Shown here in pieces: positions 14,184-23,491 of a DNA stretch of 36,556 bases (within the stretch, counting starts at the first letter, position 1; every line of letters starts with the position of its first letter). This stretch comes from Kordiimonadaceae bacterium UBA4441 (GTDB taxonomy: Bacteria; Pseudomonadota; Alphaproteobacteria; Sphingomonadales; Emcibacteraceae). The stretch covers positions 1 through 36,556 of the forward strand of contig DGPL01000039.1 in assembly GCA_002390425.1 (NCBI GenBank), written 5' to 3'. Under the pieces are notes generated by a model. That model was not told the origin of the DNA. It saw only the letters and a program-made list of their open reading frames with translations, and made no database searches. Made by a program: the position numbers and the translations under genes.

Positions 14184-15673
14184 TGCGGCGTTTATTTACA
14201 ATTTTTATATTAAGCGTATCACTTATAACCTCTGCTTCTGCGCAAACGACTTTAAAAGTTGGTTTACAACTTGAACCGCCGAACTTGGATCCAATATCCG
14301 GTGCGGCTGCGGCAATTGATGAAGTGGTTTATGGAAATGTCTTTGAAGGACTGGTTCGAATTGATGAAAATGGGGACATTAAACCGGGACTAGCCAATTT
14401 TTGGCAAATATCAACGGATGGGAAATCATATCTTTTTAATTTAGCCGAAGGAGTAAGTTTTCATGACGGCAGCCCATTTGACGCTGAGGATGTAAGGTTT
14501 TCTTTTAACCGGGCGCGTGCGCAAAATTCAACAAATGCAAAAAAATATATATTCGAGCCCATCGCAAATATTGATATTTTTGACCCTTACACAATTATGA
14601 TCAGTTTAAATCAGGCAAGACCGGATTTTTTATTTAATATTGGACTTGGTGATGCGGTCATTGTGTCTTCGAAGAGCGTCGATAAAAATGCGTCTCAGCC
14701 AATTGGTACCGGACCCTATAAATTTAAAAAATGGGTGCGTGGTGACCGAATTGAATTTGAACGTAATGAAAATTATTGGGGGGCGCTTCCAAAAATGGAA
14801 GCAATCACTTTTAAGATTATCACAGATCCACTTTCTGCTTATACGGCAATGAAAGCAGGCGATATTGATACCTTTCCAAATTATCCAGCGCCAGAAAATT
14901 TGTTTTTATTTAATAATGATCCTTCATATGAAGTTGAAGTGGGTCTAACGGCCGGCGAAACAATTCTAAGTACCAATAATAAGCGGGCCCCTTTTGATAA
15001 TATCTTAGTTCGAAAAGCAATGGCCCACGCCATTAACCGCAAAGAAATTATCGAAGGCGCTATGTTTGGCAATGCAGAGCCCATCGGAAGCCACTTTGCA
15101 CCAACACATCCGGATTATGTGGATTTAACGGGGCTTTATCCGCACGACTTAACAAAAGCTAAAGCATTTATGCGTGAAGCGGGTTATGGGGATGGATTTA
15201 CGGCTAGCTTGAAATTGCCGCCGCCAATATATGCAAGAAGGACGGGGGAGTTGATCGCACATCAGCTTTCCAAAATCGGCATTAAAGTCAATATTGAAAA
15301 TATGGAATGGGCGCAGTGGATTGATCAAGTGCTCAGAAACCTTAATTATGATTTAACCATTGTGTCCCATGTGGAACCTATGGACATTAATATTTATGCT
15401 AACCCGAATTATTATTTCGGGTATGATAATAAAGAATTCCAAGCCATCATAAAAAAAATTGATAGCAGCTCTAACCCAGAAGAAATCAGTGCGCTTTATA
15501 AAGAGGCGCAACGTAAAATCGCCGATGATGCCGTTAATGGCTACCTGTTTCAAATGGGAAAATTTGGTGTTTGGAAAAAAGGCCTTAAAGGGATGTGGCG
15601 TAATTATCCAATTCGGTCCAATGATTTTCGCGATGTTTATTTTGAGGAACAGGAAGGGCTAATGAATGATTAG
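14183..15673 (+). CDS. Peptide ABC transporter substrate-binding protein (SBP_bac_5)
   Basis: A family-5 extracellular binding protein of 496 aa. Signal peptide MRRLFTIFILSVSLITSASA is cleaved before QTTLKV. The mature part has the family start LEPPNLDPISGAAAAIDEV, SFHDGSPFDAEDVRFSFNR, and GTGPYKFKKW. ATG 14183 is used because the alternative TTG 14180 adds only one residue. It overlaps the upstream gene by one base and the permease gene by 8 bp. It should bind oligopeptides, or a related ligand such as opines or glutathione, in the periplasm. Specificity cannot be read from sequence, but the peptidase at the operon end suggests peptides. Confidence 0.92.
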   Translation: MRRLFTIFILSVSLITSASAQTTLKVGLQLEPPNLDPISGAAAAIDEVVYGNVFEGLVRIDENGDIKPGLANFWQISTDGKSYLFNLAEGVSFHDGSPFDAEDVRFSFNRARAQNSTNAKKYIFEPIANIDIFDPYTIMISLNQARPDFLFNIGLGDAVIVSSKSVDKNASQPIGTGPYKFKKWVRGDRIEFERNENYWGALPKMEAITFKIITDPLSAYTAMKAGDIDTFPNYPAPENLFLFNNDPSYEVEVGLTAGETILSTNNKRAPFDNILVRKAMAHAINRKEIIEGAMFGNAEPIGSHFAPTHPDYVDLTGLYPHDLTKAKAFMREAGYGDGFTASLKLPPPIYARRTGELIAHQLSKIGIKVNIENMEWAQWIDQVLRNLNYDLTIVSHVEPMDINIYANPNYYFGYDNKEFQAIIKKIDSSSNPEEISALYKEAQRKIADDAVNGYLFQMGKFGVWKKGLKGMWRNYPIRSNDFRDVYFEEQEGLMND

Positions 15674-16619
15674 CTTTTTGTTGAAACGCTTATTTTCTTT
15701 AATTCTGACATTGTTTGTTGCAACGATAATTATTTTTATACTCATCGAGGTGGTGCCGGGCGATCCAGCAGCATTTATGATGGGATTATCAACCAATACC
15801 GACGCAGCAGATGCCCTTAGAGCAGAATTGGGTTTAAACCTTAGTGCTTGGGACCGATATTTTAATTGGATATCAGGTATGCTGGTTGGTGACTTTGGGA
15901 TTAGTTATACCTACCGAATTCCTGTATCAGAATTGGTTCTTGATAGACTTACCGTTTCCTTACCACTGACAATTTATGCATTAATATTATCGACCATCAT
16001 CGCTATTCCAGTGGGTGTGATCAGTGCATCAAAGCGTGGCTCATTTTCAGATACATTTTTGATGGGAACCGCTCAAATCGGTGTTGCTATTCCAAACTTT
16101 TGGTTTGCAATTTTATTGGTTCTATTATTTTCAACAACGCTGCAATGGTTTTCTGCAGTTGGGTTTGTGGGATGGGAAGCAGGATTTTTCCCTGTATTAA
16201 AATCATTGACACTGCCGGCAATTTCGCTCGCGTTGCCGCAAGCGGCAATTCTTTCGCGTGTGATGCGTTCATCCGTATTAGAAGTAATGGATGAAGATTA
16301 TATCAGAACGGCGCGTGCAAAGGGACTAACCAAAAGGCAGGCATTAATTCGACACGGATTAAGAAATGCGATGATACCTGTTTTAACCATTTTAGGATTG
16401 CAGTTTTCTTTCCTCTTAGCGGGCGGGATTATTATTGAAAGTATTTTTTCATTGCCTGGACTGGGACGTCTTGTATTTCAAGCAATTGCACAGCGAGATC
16501 TAATTGTCGTGAAATCTATTGTCACTTTGCTCGTTTTGGCGGTTGTGATGATCACTTTTCTTGTTGATCTTGCTTATGCTTGGGTTGATCCAAGATTGCG
16601 TGAAAGGGGGGAAAGATGA
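15666..16619 (+). CDS. Peptide ABC transporter permease, DppB/OppB type
   Basis: A 317-aa inner-membrane permease with about six helices. It has the family start LLKRLFSLILTLFVATIIIF, the VVPGDPAAFMMG segment and the EAA loop EDYIRTARAKGLTKRQALIR. Its ATG lies inside the end of the binding-protein gene, and its TGA overlaps the next permease start (ATGA), so expression is tightly coupled. It forms the channel with the following permease. Confidence 0.93.
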   Translation: MISFLLKRLFSLILTLFVATIIIFILIEVVPGDPAAFMMGLSTNTDAADALRAELGLNLSAWDRYFNWISGMLVGDFGISYTYRIPVSELVLDRLTVSLPLTIYALILSTIIAIPVGVISASKRGSFSDTFLMGTAQIGVAIPNFWFAILLVLLFSTTLQWFSAVGFVGWEAGFFPVLKSLTLPAISLALPQAAILSRVMRSSVLEVMDEDYIRTARAKGLTKRQALIRHGLRNAMIPVLTILGLQFSFLLAGGIIIESIFSLPGLGRLVFQAIAQRDLIVVKSIVTLLVLAVVMITFLVDLAYAWVDPRLRERGER

Positions 16620-17497
16620 TCATTCAATTATTCAAGAAATCTCCCTTAAGTTTTAAAATTGGATTTTTTATAAGCATTGCTTATGTCATAGCTGCGCTCC
16701 TTTCTTTTATTTGGACGCCTTATGATGTTATGGCGATAAATTTGGAAAAAAGATTTATAGCCCCGGGTATAGGTCATATCTTCGGGACAGATCATTTTGG
16801 CAGGGATATCCTATCCATGATTATGGTAGGGGCAAGAAATGCAATAGCCGTATCATTAGTAGCTGTCGGTATTGGGATGATTATTGGTGTGCCACTTGGT
16901 CTATGGTCGGCGGCGACGCGTTCAACAGGCGGCCGGGTCATTGATGAAATCTTAATGCGGGGAAATGATTTGGTCTTTGCGTTTCCGTCATTATTAATGG
17001 CGATCATGATCACGGCTGTTTTTGGTCCAGGGGCAATGAATGCAATCATTGCAATTGGCATATTTAATATTCCTGTATTTGCCCGTATGTCACGTGGTGG
17101 TGCACTAGGGTTATGGGAAAAAGAATATATTATGGCAGCAAGAGTTGCTGGTAAGGGTAAAGCGAAAATTTCATATGAGCATATCCTGCCGAACATTATG
17201 AATTTATTAATTGTGCAGGCGACCATTCAATTTTCAATAGCAATTATTGCAGAAGCCAGCCTTTCTTACGTTGGCCTTGGTACGCAGCCACCAAACCCAA
17301 GCTTAGGTCGGATGCTTTTTGAGGCACAGACAATGATATTTTTTGCACCATGGTTAGCATTAGTACCAGGTTTGGCGATTGTCATGTTGGTACTTGGTTT
17401 AAATCTAATGGGTGACGGTTTAAGGGATATATTGGATCCTAAATTACGTCGGAAAGAGCCCGACGGTGTGGAGGCGAAGCAAAATGTCTCTTCTTAA
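16616..17497 (+). CDS. Peptide ABC transporter permease, DppC/OppC type
   Basis: A 293-aa permease with the OppC N-terminal features: an early membrane helix, then FGTDHFGRDILSMIMVGAR. The EAA loop is EYIMAARVAGKGKAKISYEH and the late motif is SYVGLGTQPPNPSLGRML. It overlaps the previous gene by 4 bp and the ATPase gene by 14 bp. It is the second half of the channel. Confidence 0.93.
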   Translation: MIIQLFKKSPLSFKIGFFISIAYVIAALLSFIWTPYDVMAINLEKRFIAPGIGHIFGTDHFGRDILSMIMVGARNAIAVSLVAVGIGMIIGVPLGLWSAATRSTGGRVIDEILMRGNDLVFAFPSLLMAIMITAVFGPGAMNAIIAIGIFNIPVFARMSRGGALGLWEKEYIMAARVAGKGKAKISYEHILPNIMNLLIVQATIQFSIAIIAEASLSYVGLGTQPPNPSLGRMLFEAQTMIFFAPWLALVPGLAIVMLVLGLNLMGDGLRDILDPKLRRKEPDGVEAKQNVSS

Positions 17498-19064
17498 TGT
17501 TCAGAATTTATCATTATCAATTTTTGATGCAGAAATATTGAGAAATATCAATCTTAGGATTGAAAGTGGCCAAATTGTTGCGGTTGTTGGTGAAAGCGGT
17601 TCCGGAAAATCGATGACATCCAACGCGATTATGCAATTATTGCCAGAAGGCACAAAGTCAGATGGATCAATTTGGCTTAATGATTATCAAGACCTGCTCA
17701 AAATAACTGAAGCAGAAATGTGTGAAGTGCGCAAAACGAAAATCGGAATGATTTTTCAAGAGCCTACGAAAGCGTTAAACCCGCTGGAATCCATGGGTGC
17801 CCAGGTCATTGAAGCCATTAAATTAACAGAGCCGGGATTAACGCGCATTCAATATAAAGAAAAAGCGGAAATTGTTCTTCATCGTGTAGGCTTGGAAAAT
17901 AGTAGGTTTCCGCTTTCCACCTATCCCCATAAATTATCGGGTGGACAGCGCCAACGGGTTGTAATTGCGATAGCAATATCACAGAAGCCTAAGCTTCTTA
18001 TCGCAGATGAACCTACAACGGCGCTTGATGTGACAACGCAGGCAAAAATCATGTCGCTTTTAAAGGATTTGATCTTGCAGGATAATATGGGCATGCTTTT
18101 GATTAGTCATGACCTTGGTGTCGTAACGGATGTTGCGGATCATATTATAATTATGAAATCCGGTGAAATTGTTGAAGAGGGACCGACGGCACATTTTTTT
18201 AATGATATTAAACATGAATATACCAAAGCGTTGTTTGCCGCCGCAATGCAAAAAGGGGCAGACAAGTTTGTAGCAGATTACGATGAAGCGGTGCTTGAAG
18301 TTAAGAATTTAAAGAAAAGTTATAAGCTATCCGGCGGCGAAACATTAAAAGTGGTCAATAATGTTAGTTTTAAAATAAAACGCGGTGAGAATTTAGGATT
18401 AGTAGGAGAAAGTGGCTGCGGGAAATCGACGCTGAGCCGCTGTATATTGGGTGTAGAGCCTTTTTCAAGCGGTGAAATTTTGATCAAAAATAAATCTTTT
18501 ACGGGACAAAAAGAATTGAGAAAGCATATCAATATTGTTTTTCAAGACCCATACGGAAGTTTTAATCCACGTCATAAGGTTGCAAGATTGGTTGCAGAAC
18601 CTTTTTATGCATTATCAAATTCATTGTCTAAATCGGAAATTAATGAAAAAGTGAAAGACATGCTTAAGCATGTTGGTTTATCTGCAAGTGATATGGATAA
18701 ATATCCCCATGAGTTTTCCGGTGGACAAAGACAGAGAATAGCCATTGCGCGGGCACTTATAACGGAACCGTCCGTGGTGCTCTTAGATGAGGCAACGTCT
18801 GCATTGGACGTATTGATAAGAGAGCAAATATTAGAATTGCTTGAAAAACTCTCGGATATGCTAGGAATTTCATATTTATTTATTTCACATGATTTATCAA
18901 CGGTTCGTAATATCACGGACAGAATTCTCGTGATGAAAGACGGAATTATTGTAGAAGAAGGTGCGACTGCAGAAATATATGAAAATCCACAACATCCATA
19001 TACAAAAGCATTGCTAGATGCAGCGCCTGATATTACAAAGACAGTTAGTAAATTAAAGGCCTAA
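17484..19064 (+). CDS. Double-domain peptide ABC transporter ATPase (DppD-DppF fusion)
   Basis: A 526-aa protein with two complete nucleotide-binding domains. The first has Walker A GESGSGKSMT, signature LSGGQRQRV and Walker B LLIADEPTTALD. The second has Walker A GESGCGKSTLS, signature FSGGQRQRIAIARA and VVLLDEATSALD. Each ends with the oligopeptide-type tail (HEYTKALFAA and HPYTKALLDA). One polypeptide thus supplies both ATPases of the importer. ATG 17484 is preferred over GTG 17466 because GGAGG lies a suitable distance upstream and the domain begins at LLNVQNLSL. Confidence 0.94.
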   Translation: MSLLNVQNLSLSIFDAEILRNINLRIESGQIVAVVGESGSGKSMTSNAIMQLLPEGTKSDGSIWLNDYQDLLKITEAEMCEVRKTKIGMIFQEPTKALNPLESMGAQVIEAIKLTEPGLTRIQYKEKAEIVLHRVGLENSRFPLSTYPHKLSGGQRQRVVIAIAISQKPKLLIADEPTTALDVTTQAKIMSLLKDLILQDNMGMLLISHDLGVVTDVADHIIIMKSGEIVEEGPTAHFFNDIKHEYTKALFAAAMQKGADKFVADYDEAVLEVKNLKKSYKLSGGETLKVVNNVSFKIKRGENLGLVGESGCGKSTLSRCILGVEPFSSGEILIKNKSFTGQKELRKHINIVFQDPYGSFNPRHKVARLVAEPFYALSNSLSKSEINEKVKDMLKHVGLSASDMDKYPHEFSGGQRQRIAIARALITEPSVVLLDEATSALDVLIREQILELLEKLSDMLGISYLFISHDLSTVRNITDRILVMKDGIIVEEGATAEIYENPQHPYTKALLDAAPDITKTVSKLKA

Positions 19065-19096
19065 AAATATAAAGCCAAAGTAAAAAGGACTGCCAT

Positions 19097-20548
19097 ATGA
19101 AATTTTCATTTGAAACCGACAAAATTCTAATTGCGGGTAAATGGCGAAATGCTGAAAATAATGAAACTATTGATGTATTTAATCCCTCAACCGGCGAAGT
19201 TTTATGCAAAGTTGCGCGTGGTTCAGCAAAAGATATTGATGAAGCTGTTTTAGCAGCGCAAGCGGCAATGGATGGTGAATGGGGAAGGATGACGGCGCTT
19301 GAGCGAGGTCGCATATTGACCAAAATTGGTGAAAAGATCAAAAAATATGAAGATGAATTGACCGAAATTGAGAGTCATGATGTTGGAAAGCCAGTTAAAC
19401 AAGCCCGCGCAGATGCAATTGCCATGGCGCGTTATTTTGAATTTTATGGCGGTTCTGCCGACAAGGTCATGGGACACACTATTCCTTATATGGAAGGATA
19501 TACCGTTTACACACTGCGCGAGCCGCATGGAGTTACAGGGCACATTGTTCCTTGGAATTATCCAATGCAAATTACCGGCCGCTGCGTCGGTGGCGCACTG
19601 GCAATGGGAAATACATGTGTGTTAAAGCCATCAGAAGAAGCATGCTTAACGGCATTACTTTTCGCACGTATCGCAGAAGAAGCAGGGCTGCCAAAGGGTG
19701 TGTTAAATGTCGTGCCGGGTTTCGGAGCGGAAGCAGGAGCAGCATTATCATCACATCCAGGTGTACATCATATTTCATTTACAGGTTCGGTTGGTGTCGG
19801 AAAGCTTGTGCAAAAGGCCGCAGGGGATAACATTGTGCCTGTGACATTAGAGCTTGGCGGAAAATCACCGCAAATCGTTTTCGATGATGCCGATCTTGAT
19901 GCAGCATTGCCGTTTTTAGTGGCGGGTGGTATCCAAAATGCGGGACAAACGTGCTCTGCGGGAACAAGAATACTTGCACAAAGCGGTATTTATGAGAAAT
20001 TAATTGAGATGATGTCCGAGAAATATAAGGCGCTTCAAGTAGGAAAGGCCACTGATGACCTTGATGTTGGGCCATTAATTTCCGCGAAACAATTAAATAC
20101 AGTAAAAAGCTACATTGAAGCGGGTGAGAAAAGCGGTTTAAAAATAGCGGCGCAAGGTAGCATTGTTTATGATGCGCCTGAAAATGGCAACTATGTAAGT
20201 CCAACCTTATTTAGGGACGTATCAAACGATCATAAATTAGCCCAGGAGGAAATATTTGGCCCCGTTCAGGTGGTTATACCGTTTGATAGCGAAGAAGAGG
20301 CCATTAAAATAGCCAATGGAACCGAATATGGCTTAGTGACTGGGGTATGGACACGTGATGGTGGGCGACAGTTACGCATGGCGAAAGCTGTGAAAGCAGG
20401 CCAGCTATTTATCAATAATTATGGTGCAGGGGGTGGTGTCGAATTACCATTTGGCGGCATTGGAAAGTCTGGTTTCGGTAGAGAAAAAGGATTTGAGGCA
20501 CTTTACGGGTTTTCTGTTCTTAAAACGGTCGCTGTAAATCATGGATAA
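19097..20548 (+). CDS. NAD(P)-dependent aldehyde dehydrogenase
   Basis: A 483-aa ALDH superfamily enzyme with catalytic C286 (GQTCSAG), general base E252 (LELGGKSP), N154 (PWNYP) and the cofactor loop FTGSVGVGK. Overall it is closest in feel to betaine-aldehyde / gamma-aminobutyraldehyde type dehydrogenases. It starts 32 bp after the ATPase gene with AAGGA as ribosome site, so it is probably in the same operon. It would oxidise an aldehyde from catabolism of the imported compound. The exact substrate is unknown. Confidence 0.92.
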   Translation: MKFSFETDKILIAGKWRNAENNETIDVFNPSTGEVLCKVARGSAKDIDEAVLAAQAAMDGEWGRMTALERGRILTKIGEKIKKYEDELTEIESHDVGKPVKQARADAIAMARYFEFYGGSADKVMGHTIPYMEGYTVYTLREPHGVTGHIVPWNYPMQITGRCVGGALAMGNTCVLKPSEEACLTALLFARIAEEAGLPKGVLNVVPGFGAEAGAALSSHPGVHHISFTGSVGVGKLVQKAAGDNIVPVTLELGGKSPQIVFDDADLDAALPFLVAGGIQNAGQTCSAGTRILAQSGIYEKLIEMMSEKYKALQVGKATDDLDVGPLISAKQLNTVKSYIEAGEKSGLKIAAQGSIVYDAPENGNYVSPTLFRDVSNDHKLAQEEIFGPVQVVIPFDSEEEAIKIANGTEYGLVTGVWTRDGGRQLRMAKAVKAGQLFINNYGAGGGVELPFGGIGKSGFGREKGFEALYGFSVLKTVAVNHG

Positions 20549-20575
20549 TTTACTTTAAGAAAGCATTATAAATAA

Positions 20576-21322
20576 ATGAAATTAAATAAAAAAATTGCAA
20601 TTGTCACTGGCGGCGCATCCGGTTTTGGTGCAGGAATTGTTAAAAAATTTGCCGAAGAGGGCGCTATAGTCGTTATTGCGGACCTAAATATTGAGCTTGC
20701 AACGTCGCTCGCAGATGAAATTGGGGATAATTCACTTGCGATTGAAGTTGATGTTGCGAATGGCGAAAGCGTTAAGTCCATGGTGGATAATGTCATGGAG
20801 AAATATGGCACTATTGATATTGTGGTAAATAACGCAGGAATTGGCCATATTCCGCAACCTCTTGATGAATTATGCGAAACTGTGTTTGATAGAATTTTTG
20901 AAGTTAACGCAAAATCCGTGTTCAATATGGCACAATTCATTGTTCCTATTATGAAAAAAGCGGGTTCGGGAGCCATTTTAAATGTCGCAAGTACGGGTGG
21001 TGTAAGCCCGCGTCCCAATTTAACATGGTATAATGCGTCAAAAGGATGGATGATTACAGCGACACGCGGCATGGCAGTTGAGCTTGCGCCATTTGGGATC
21101 AGGGTAAACGCTATTAACCCTGTGGCCGGTGATACACCGCTCTTAAAAACATTTATGGGTGAAGATACACCGGAGATCAGGGAAAAATTTCTTTCAACAA
21201 TTCCGATTGGGCGATTTTCAACACCAGAAGATATGGGAAATGCTGCGTGTTTCCTTTGTTCAGACGACGCCAGTATGGTAACGGGCGTAGCCATGGAAGT
21301 TGACGGCGGCCGCTGTATTTAG
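20576..21322 (+). CDS. Short-chain dehydrogenase/reductase (classical SDR)
   Basis: A 248-aa classical SDR with cofactor motif TGGASGFGAGI, an acidic residue after strand 2 (ADLN, D36) favouring NAD(H), NNAG at 85-88, catalytic S139, Y152 and K156, and a C-terminal VDGG. It is 27 bp downstream of the aldehyde dehydrogenase gene. An alcohol/ketone oxidation step feeding the ALDH is plausible but inferred. Confidence 0.92.
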   Translation: MKLNKKIAIVTGGASGFGAGIVKKFAEEGAIVVIADLNIELATSLADEIGDNSLAIEVDVANGESVKSMVDNVMEKYGTIDIVVNNAGIGHIPQPLDELCETVFDRIFEVNAKSVFNMAQFIVPIMKKAGSGAILNVASTGGVSPRPNLTWYNASKGWMITATRGMAVELAPFGIRVNAINPVAGDTPLLKTFMGEDTPEIREKFLSTIPIGRFSTPEDMGNAACFLCSDDASMVTGVAMEVDGGRCI

Positions 21323-21358
21323 GTAAGCTACTCATATTAAATAACAATTGGATAAAGC

Positions 21359-22342
21359 ATGTATAAGCCAGGACCAAAGAACTTAATCACTGATGTTGAA
21401 GGAATAACCGTAGGAAATGCGGTTAATGAAAAGGTTAGAACCGGCACAACAGTGCTTCTTTGTCCTAATTCTGTTACTGGCGGTGTTGATGTGCGTGGTG
21501 GTGGACCGGGGTTACGTGATGTTGAGGTGTTAAGCCCCGAAAATTTGGTTGGACGCGCAGATGCCGTTGTATTATCTGGTGGCAGCGTTTTCGGATTAGC
21601 AGCAGGTGATGGTGTCGCAAAAGCCATGTCAAAAGAAGGGGTTGGTTTAAAATTTACCCCAAACATGCCTGCCGTACCGATTGTTGTAGGGGCCATTCTA
21701 TTTGATCTTGTTAATGGTGGTGATAAGAACTGGGGAATGGAAACCCCATATCATGATCTTGGTATTGAAGCGTTAAAGAACACATCAGATAATTTTAAGC
21801 TCGGAAATAGTGGCGCAGGGTTAGGCGCGCGTTCCGGCAATAAAGAAGGGGGATTAGGTTCCGCATCCATTGATCTTGGTGATGATTTGATGGTTGGCGC
21901 CTTGGTCGCAGTGAATAGTGTTGGCAGCACATATATGCCGGACGGTGAAACATTTTGGGCGCAACCCTTTGCCATTGGTGATGAACTTGGTGGTCAAAAG
22001 TCAAATCCTGATCAAGAAGCGGCAATTACACCGGTTCCAGAAGATACCAAGATGGGCGGTATGACGCCGGGAACCAATACGACAATTGGCGTTATCGCCA
22101 CATCTGCGAAATTAACATCTGCTGAATGTAAACGTGTTGCAATGATGGCGCATGACGGTTTTGCACGTGCTATTCGTCCAGTGCATATGCCATCAGACGG
22201 CGATACGATTTTCTGTATTTCGGGGGGAACTAAAGAGATTCCTGAAGGTCCTAATAGATCAAGAAGGTTGGGGGAAATTGGGGCCGCAGCCGCAGATGTC
22301 ATGGCGCGTGCGATTGCGCGTGGTGTATATGAGGCCCAATAA
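21359..22342 (+). CDS. P1/S58-family peptidase (DmpA/BapA fold)
   Basis: A 327-aa protein of the self-processing DmpA family (L-aminopeptidase/D-esterase, beta-peptidyl aminopeptidases). Visible features are LITDVEGITVGN at the start, LSGGSVFGLAAGDGV, KEGGLGSAS, and the maturation site GTNTTIGVIAT, where cleavage between N240 and T241 would free the nucleophilic Thr. The later HDGFARAIRPVHMPSDGDTI is also typical. It is the last gene of the peptide-uptake operon, so it probably hydrolyses the imported peptide or amide. Substrate stereochemistry and beta-peptide preference cannot be inferred. Confidence 0.9.
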   Translation: MYKPGPKNLITDVEGITVGNAVNEKVRTGTTVLLCPNSVTGGVDVRGGGPGLRDVEVLSPENLVGRADAVVLSGGSVFGLAAGDGVAKAMSKEGVGLKFTPNMPAVPIVVGAILFDLVNGGDKNWGMETPYHDLGIEALKNTSDNFKLGNSGAGLGARSGNKEGGLGSASIDLGDDLMVGALVAVNSVGSTYMPDGETFWAQPFAIGDELGGQKSNPDQEAAITPVPEDTKMGGMTPGTNTTIGVIATSAKLTSAECKRVAMMAHDGFARAIRPVHMPSDGDTIFCISGGTKEIPEGPNRSRRLGEIGAAAADVMARAIARGVYEAQ

Positions 22343-22468
22343 AGCAAATTTCAATTAAATATTAACTAAATTTGCAACTAGAATTCGTCTTTTATTAATA
22401 CTTATCTATTAGAATTCTCTTAAATAACGCTGGAATCGTGGTTCCAGTATCTATTGAGGGAAGATTAG

Positions 22469-22780
22469 ATGATTACGGACATTATTAATAAGCTAAGAAA
22501 TGAAGAACGTGGCAGTATTTTAATCCAGACGGGTTTAATGTTTTCTTTACTTGTTGGGCTATTAGGGGTCGGTGTTGATTTAGGGCGTGCCTATTTATAT
22601 AGGTCTCAACTTTCCGGCGCACTGGATGCGGCGGCGCTCGCAGGGGCTAAATCATTCCATTCAGCAAGCCGTGATGATGAAATTAAAGCATTTTTTGATA
22701 GTAATTTTCCTGGAGGCAGGCGTTTCCATTTTAAAGAACCTAGCGGTAATGAGTTTGCCGTATGGAGTGACGCGGAATAA
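22469..22780 (+). CDS. Short TadG-like N-terminal domain protein
   Basis: 103 aa with the TadE/TadG pilus-assembly N-terminal pattern: ERGSILIQTGLMFSLLVGLL as a membrane anchor, then VDLGRAYLYRSQLSGALDAA and ALAGA. Full TadG proteins are several hundred residues and usually end in a VWA or similar domain, so this is a fragment or a minimal version. GAGGGA supplies the ribosome site. The 126-bp upstream gap contains a 6-bp hairpin (CTGGAA 22430-22435, TTCCAG 22442-22447) and two TAGAATTC copies (22379 and 22410). Its stop lies one base from the end of moaE on the other strand. No other tad genes are in the window. Confidence 0.7.
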   Translation: MITDIINKLRNEERGSILIQTGLMFSLLVGLLGVGVDLGRAYLYRSQLSGALDAAALAGAKSFHSASRDDEIKAFFDSNFPGGRRFHFKEPSGNEFAVWSDAE

Positions 22781-22781
22781 T

Positions 22782-23231
22782 TTATTTCCAGCGATCTTTC
22801 TTGTCATTATCATCTGATTTGGCGGCGACCCAATGTGTGCCTTCGTCTGTTTCTTCTTTTTTCCAGAAAGGGGCATCGGTTTTTAACCAATCCATTATGA
22901 ACTGTGCAGCATTAAAGGCGGCCTCGCGATGATGAGAGGTTGTAATTACCAGAACAATTTGATCCCCGGGGAGCAGCTTTCCATAGCGGTGAATTATGGT
23001 AAGGCCTTCAATAGGCCATCTATTTATTGCATCATTTCCAATTTTTTCTAATTCTTGTTCTGCCATTGCGGGGAAATGTTCAAGTGTCATGCTTTTAATA
23101 GCTTTTTCACCATGAATGTCACGAACTAGACCGGTAAAGGTTGCTATGGCCCCTATATCCGTACGATCTTTGCTAAGTGCATTAATTTCATCAGGGATAT
23201 TAAAATCATCGGCTTGAACAGAGATGTGCAT
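22782..23231 (-). CDS. moaE: Molybdopterin synthase catalytic subunit MoaE
   Basis: A 149-aa MoaE. Conserved parts are GAIATFTGLVRD, LEHFPAMAEQE, HRYGKLLPGD, SHHREAAF and the catalytic-lysine region LKTDAPFWKKE. It converts precursor Z to molybdopterin together with MoaD, encoded 1 bp upstream. A short charged tail (SDDNDKKDRWK) is unremarkable. Last gene of the uvrC-pgsA-moaD-moaE run. Confidence 0.95.
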   Translation of the reverse strand: MHISVQADDFNIPDEINALSKDRTDIGAIATFTGLVRDIHGEKAIKSMTLEHFPAMAEQELEKIGNDAINRWPIEGLTIIHRYGKLLPGDQIVLVITTSHHREAAFNAAQFIMDWLKTDAPFWKKEETDEGTHWVAAKSDDNDKKDRWK

Positions 23232-23232
23232 T

Positions 23233-23487
23233 TTATCCTCCGGTCATCGGTGGGAAAAAGGCAATTTCATCGTTATTGGAAATTGGATGGTCTAAATTTA
23301 CATATTCTTGATTGATGGCGACACGAATTAAATCGGACTGTGCAAAAGCCGCTTTATAGTTATCACCTTTTTGTTCGAGATAATTAATCAAGCCATTTAC
23401 GTTATTAATATCATTCGGTAAATCGATTGTTTCTGAAAAGTGGCCAATATTTTCACGAATAAGGGCGAAGTATAAAATATTCATCAT
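23233..23487 (-). CDS. moaD: Molybdopterin synthase sulfur carrier subunit MoaD
   Basis: An 83-84-aa ubiquitin-like protein starting MNILYFALIRENIG and ending in the required double glycine (FFPPMTGG), which carries the thiocarboxylate. Two adjacent Met codons (23487, 23484) make the exact start ambiguous by one residue. It lies 4 bp after pgsA and directly before moaE. Confidence 0.94.
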   Translation of the reverse strand: MMNILYFALIRENIGHFSETIDLPNDINNVNGLINYLEQKGDNYKAAFAQSDLIRVAINQEYVNLDHPISNNDEIAFFPPMTGG

Positions 23488-23491
23488 TCGC

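Noticed and set aside
19250..20204. Long alternative-frame ORFs inside the aldehyde dehydrogenase gene
   Set aside because: The dehydrogenase frame has all catalytic motifs at the right positions; the others look like frame shadows.
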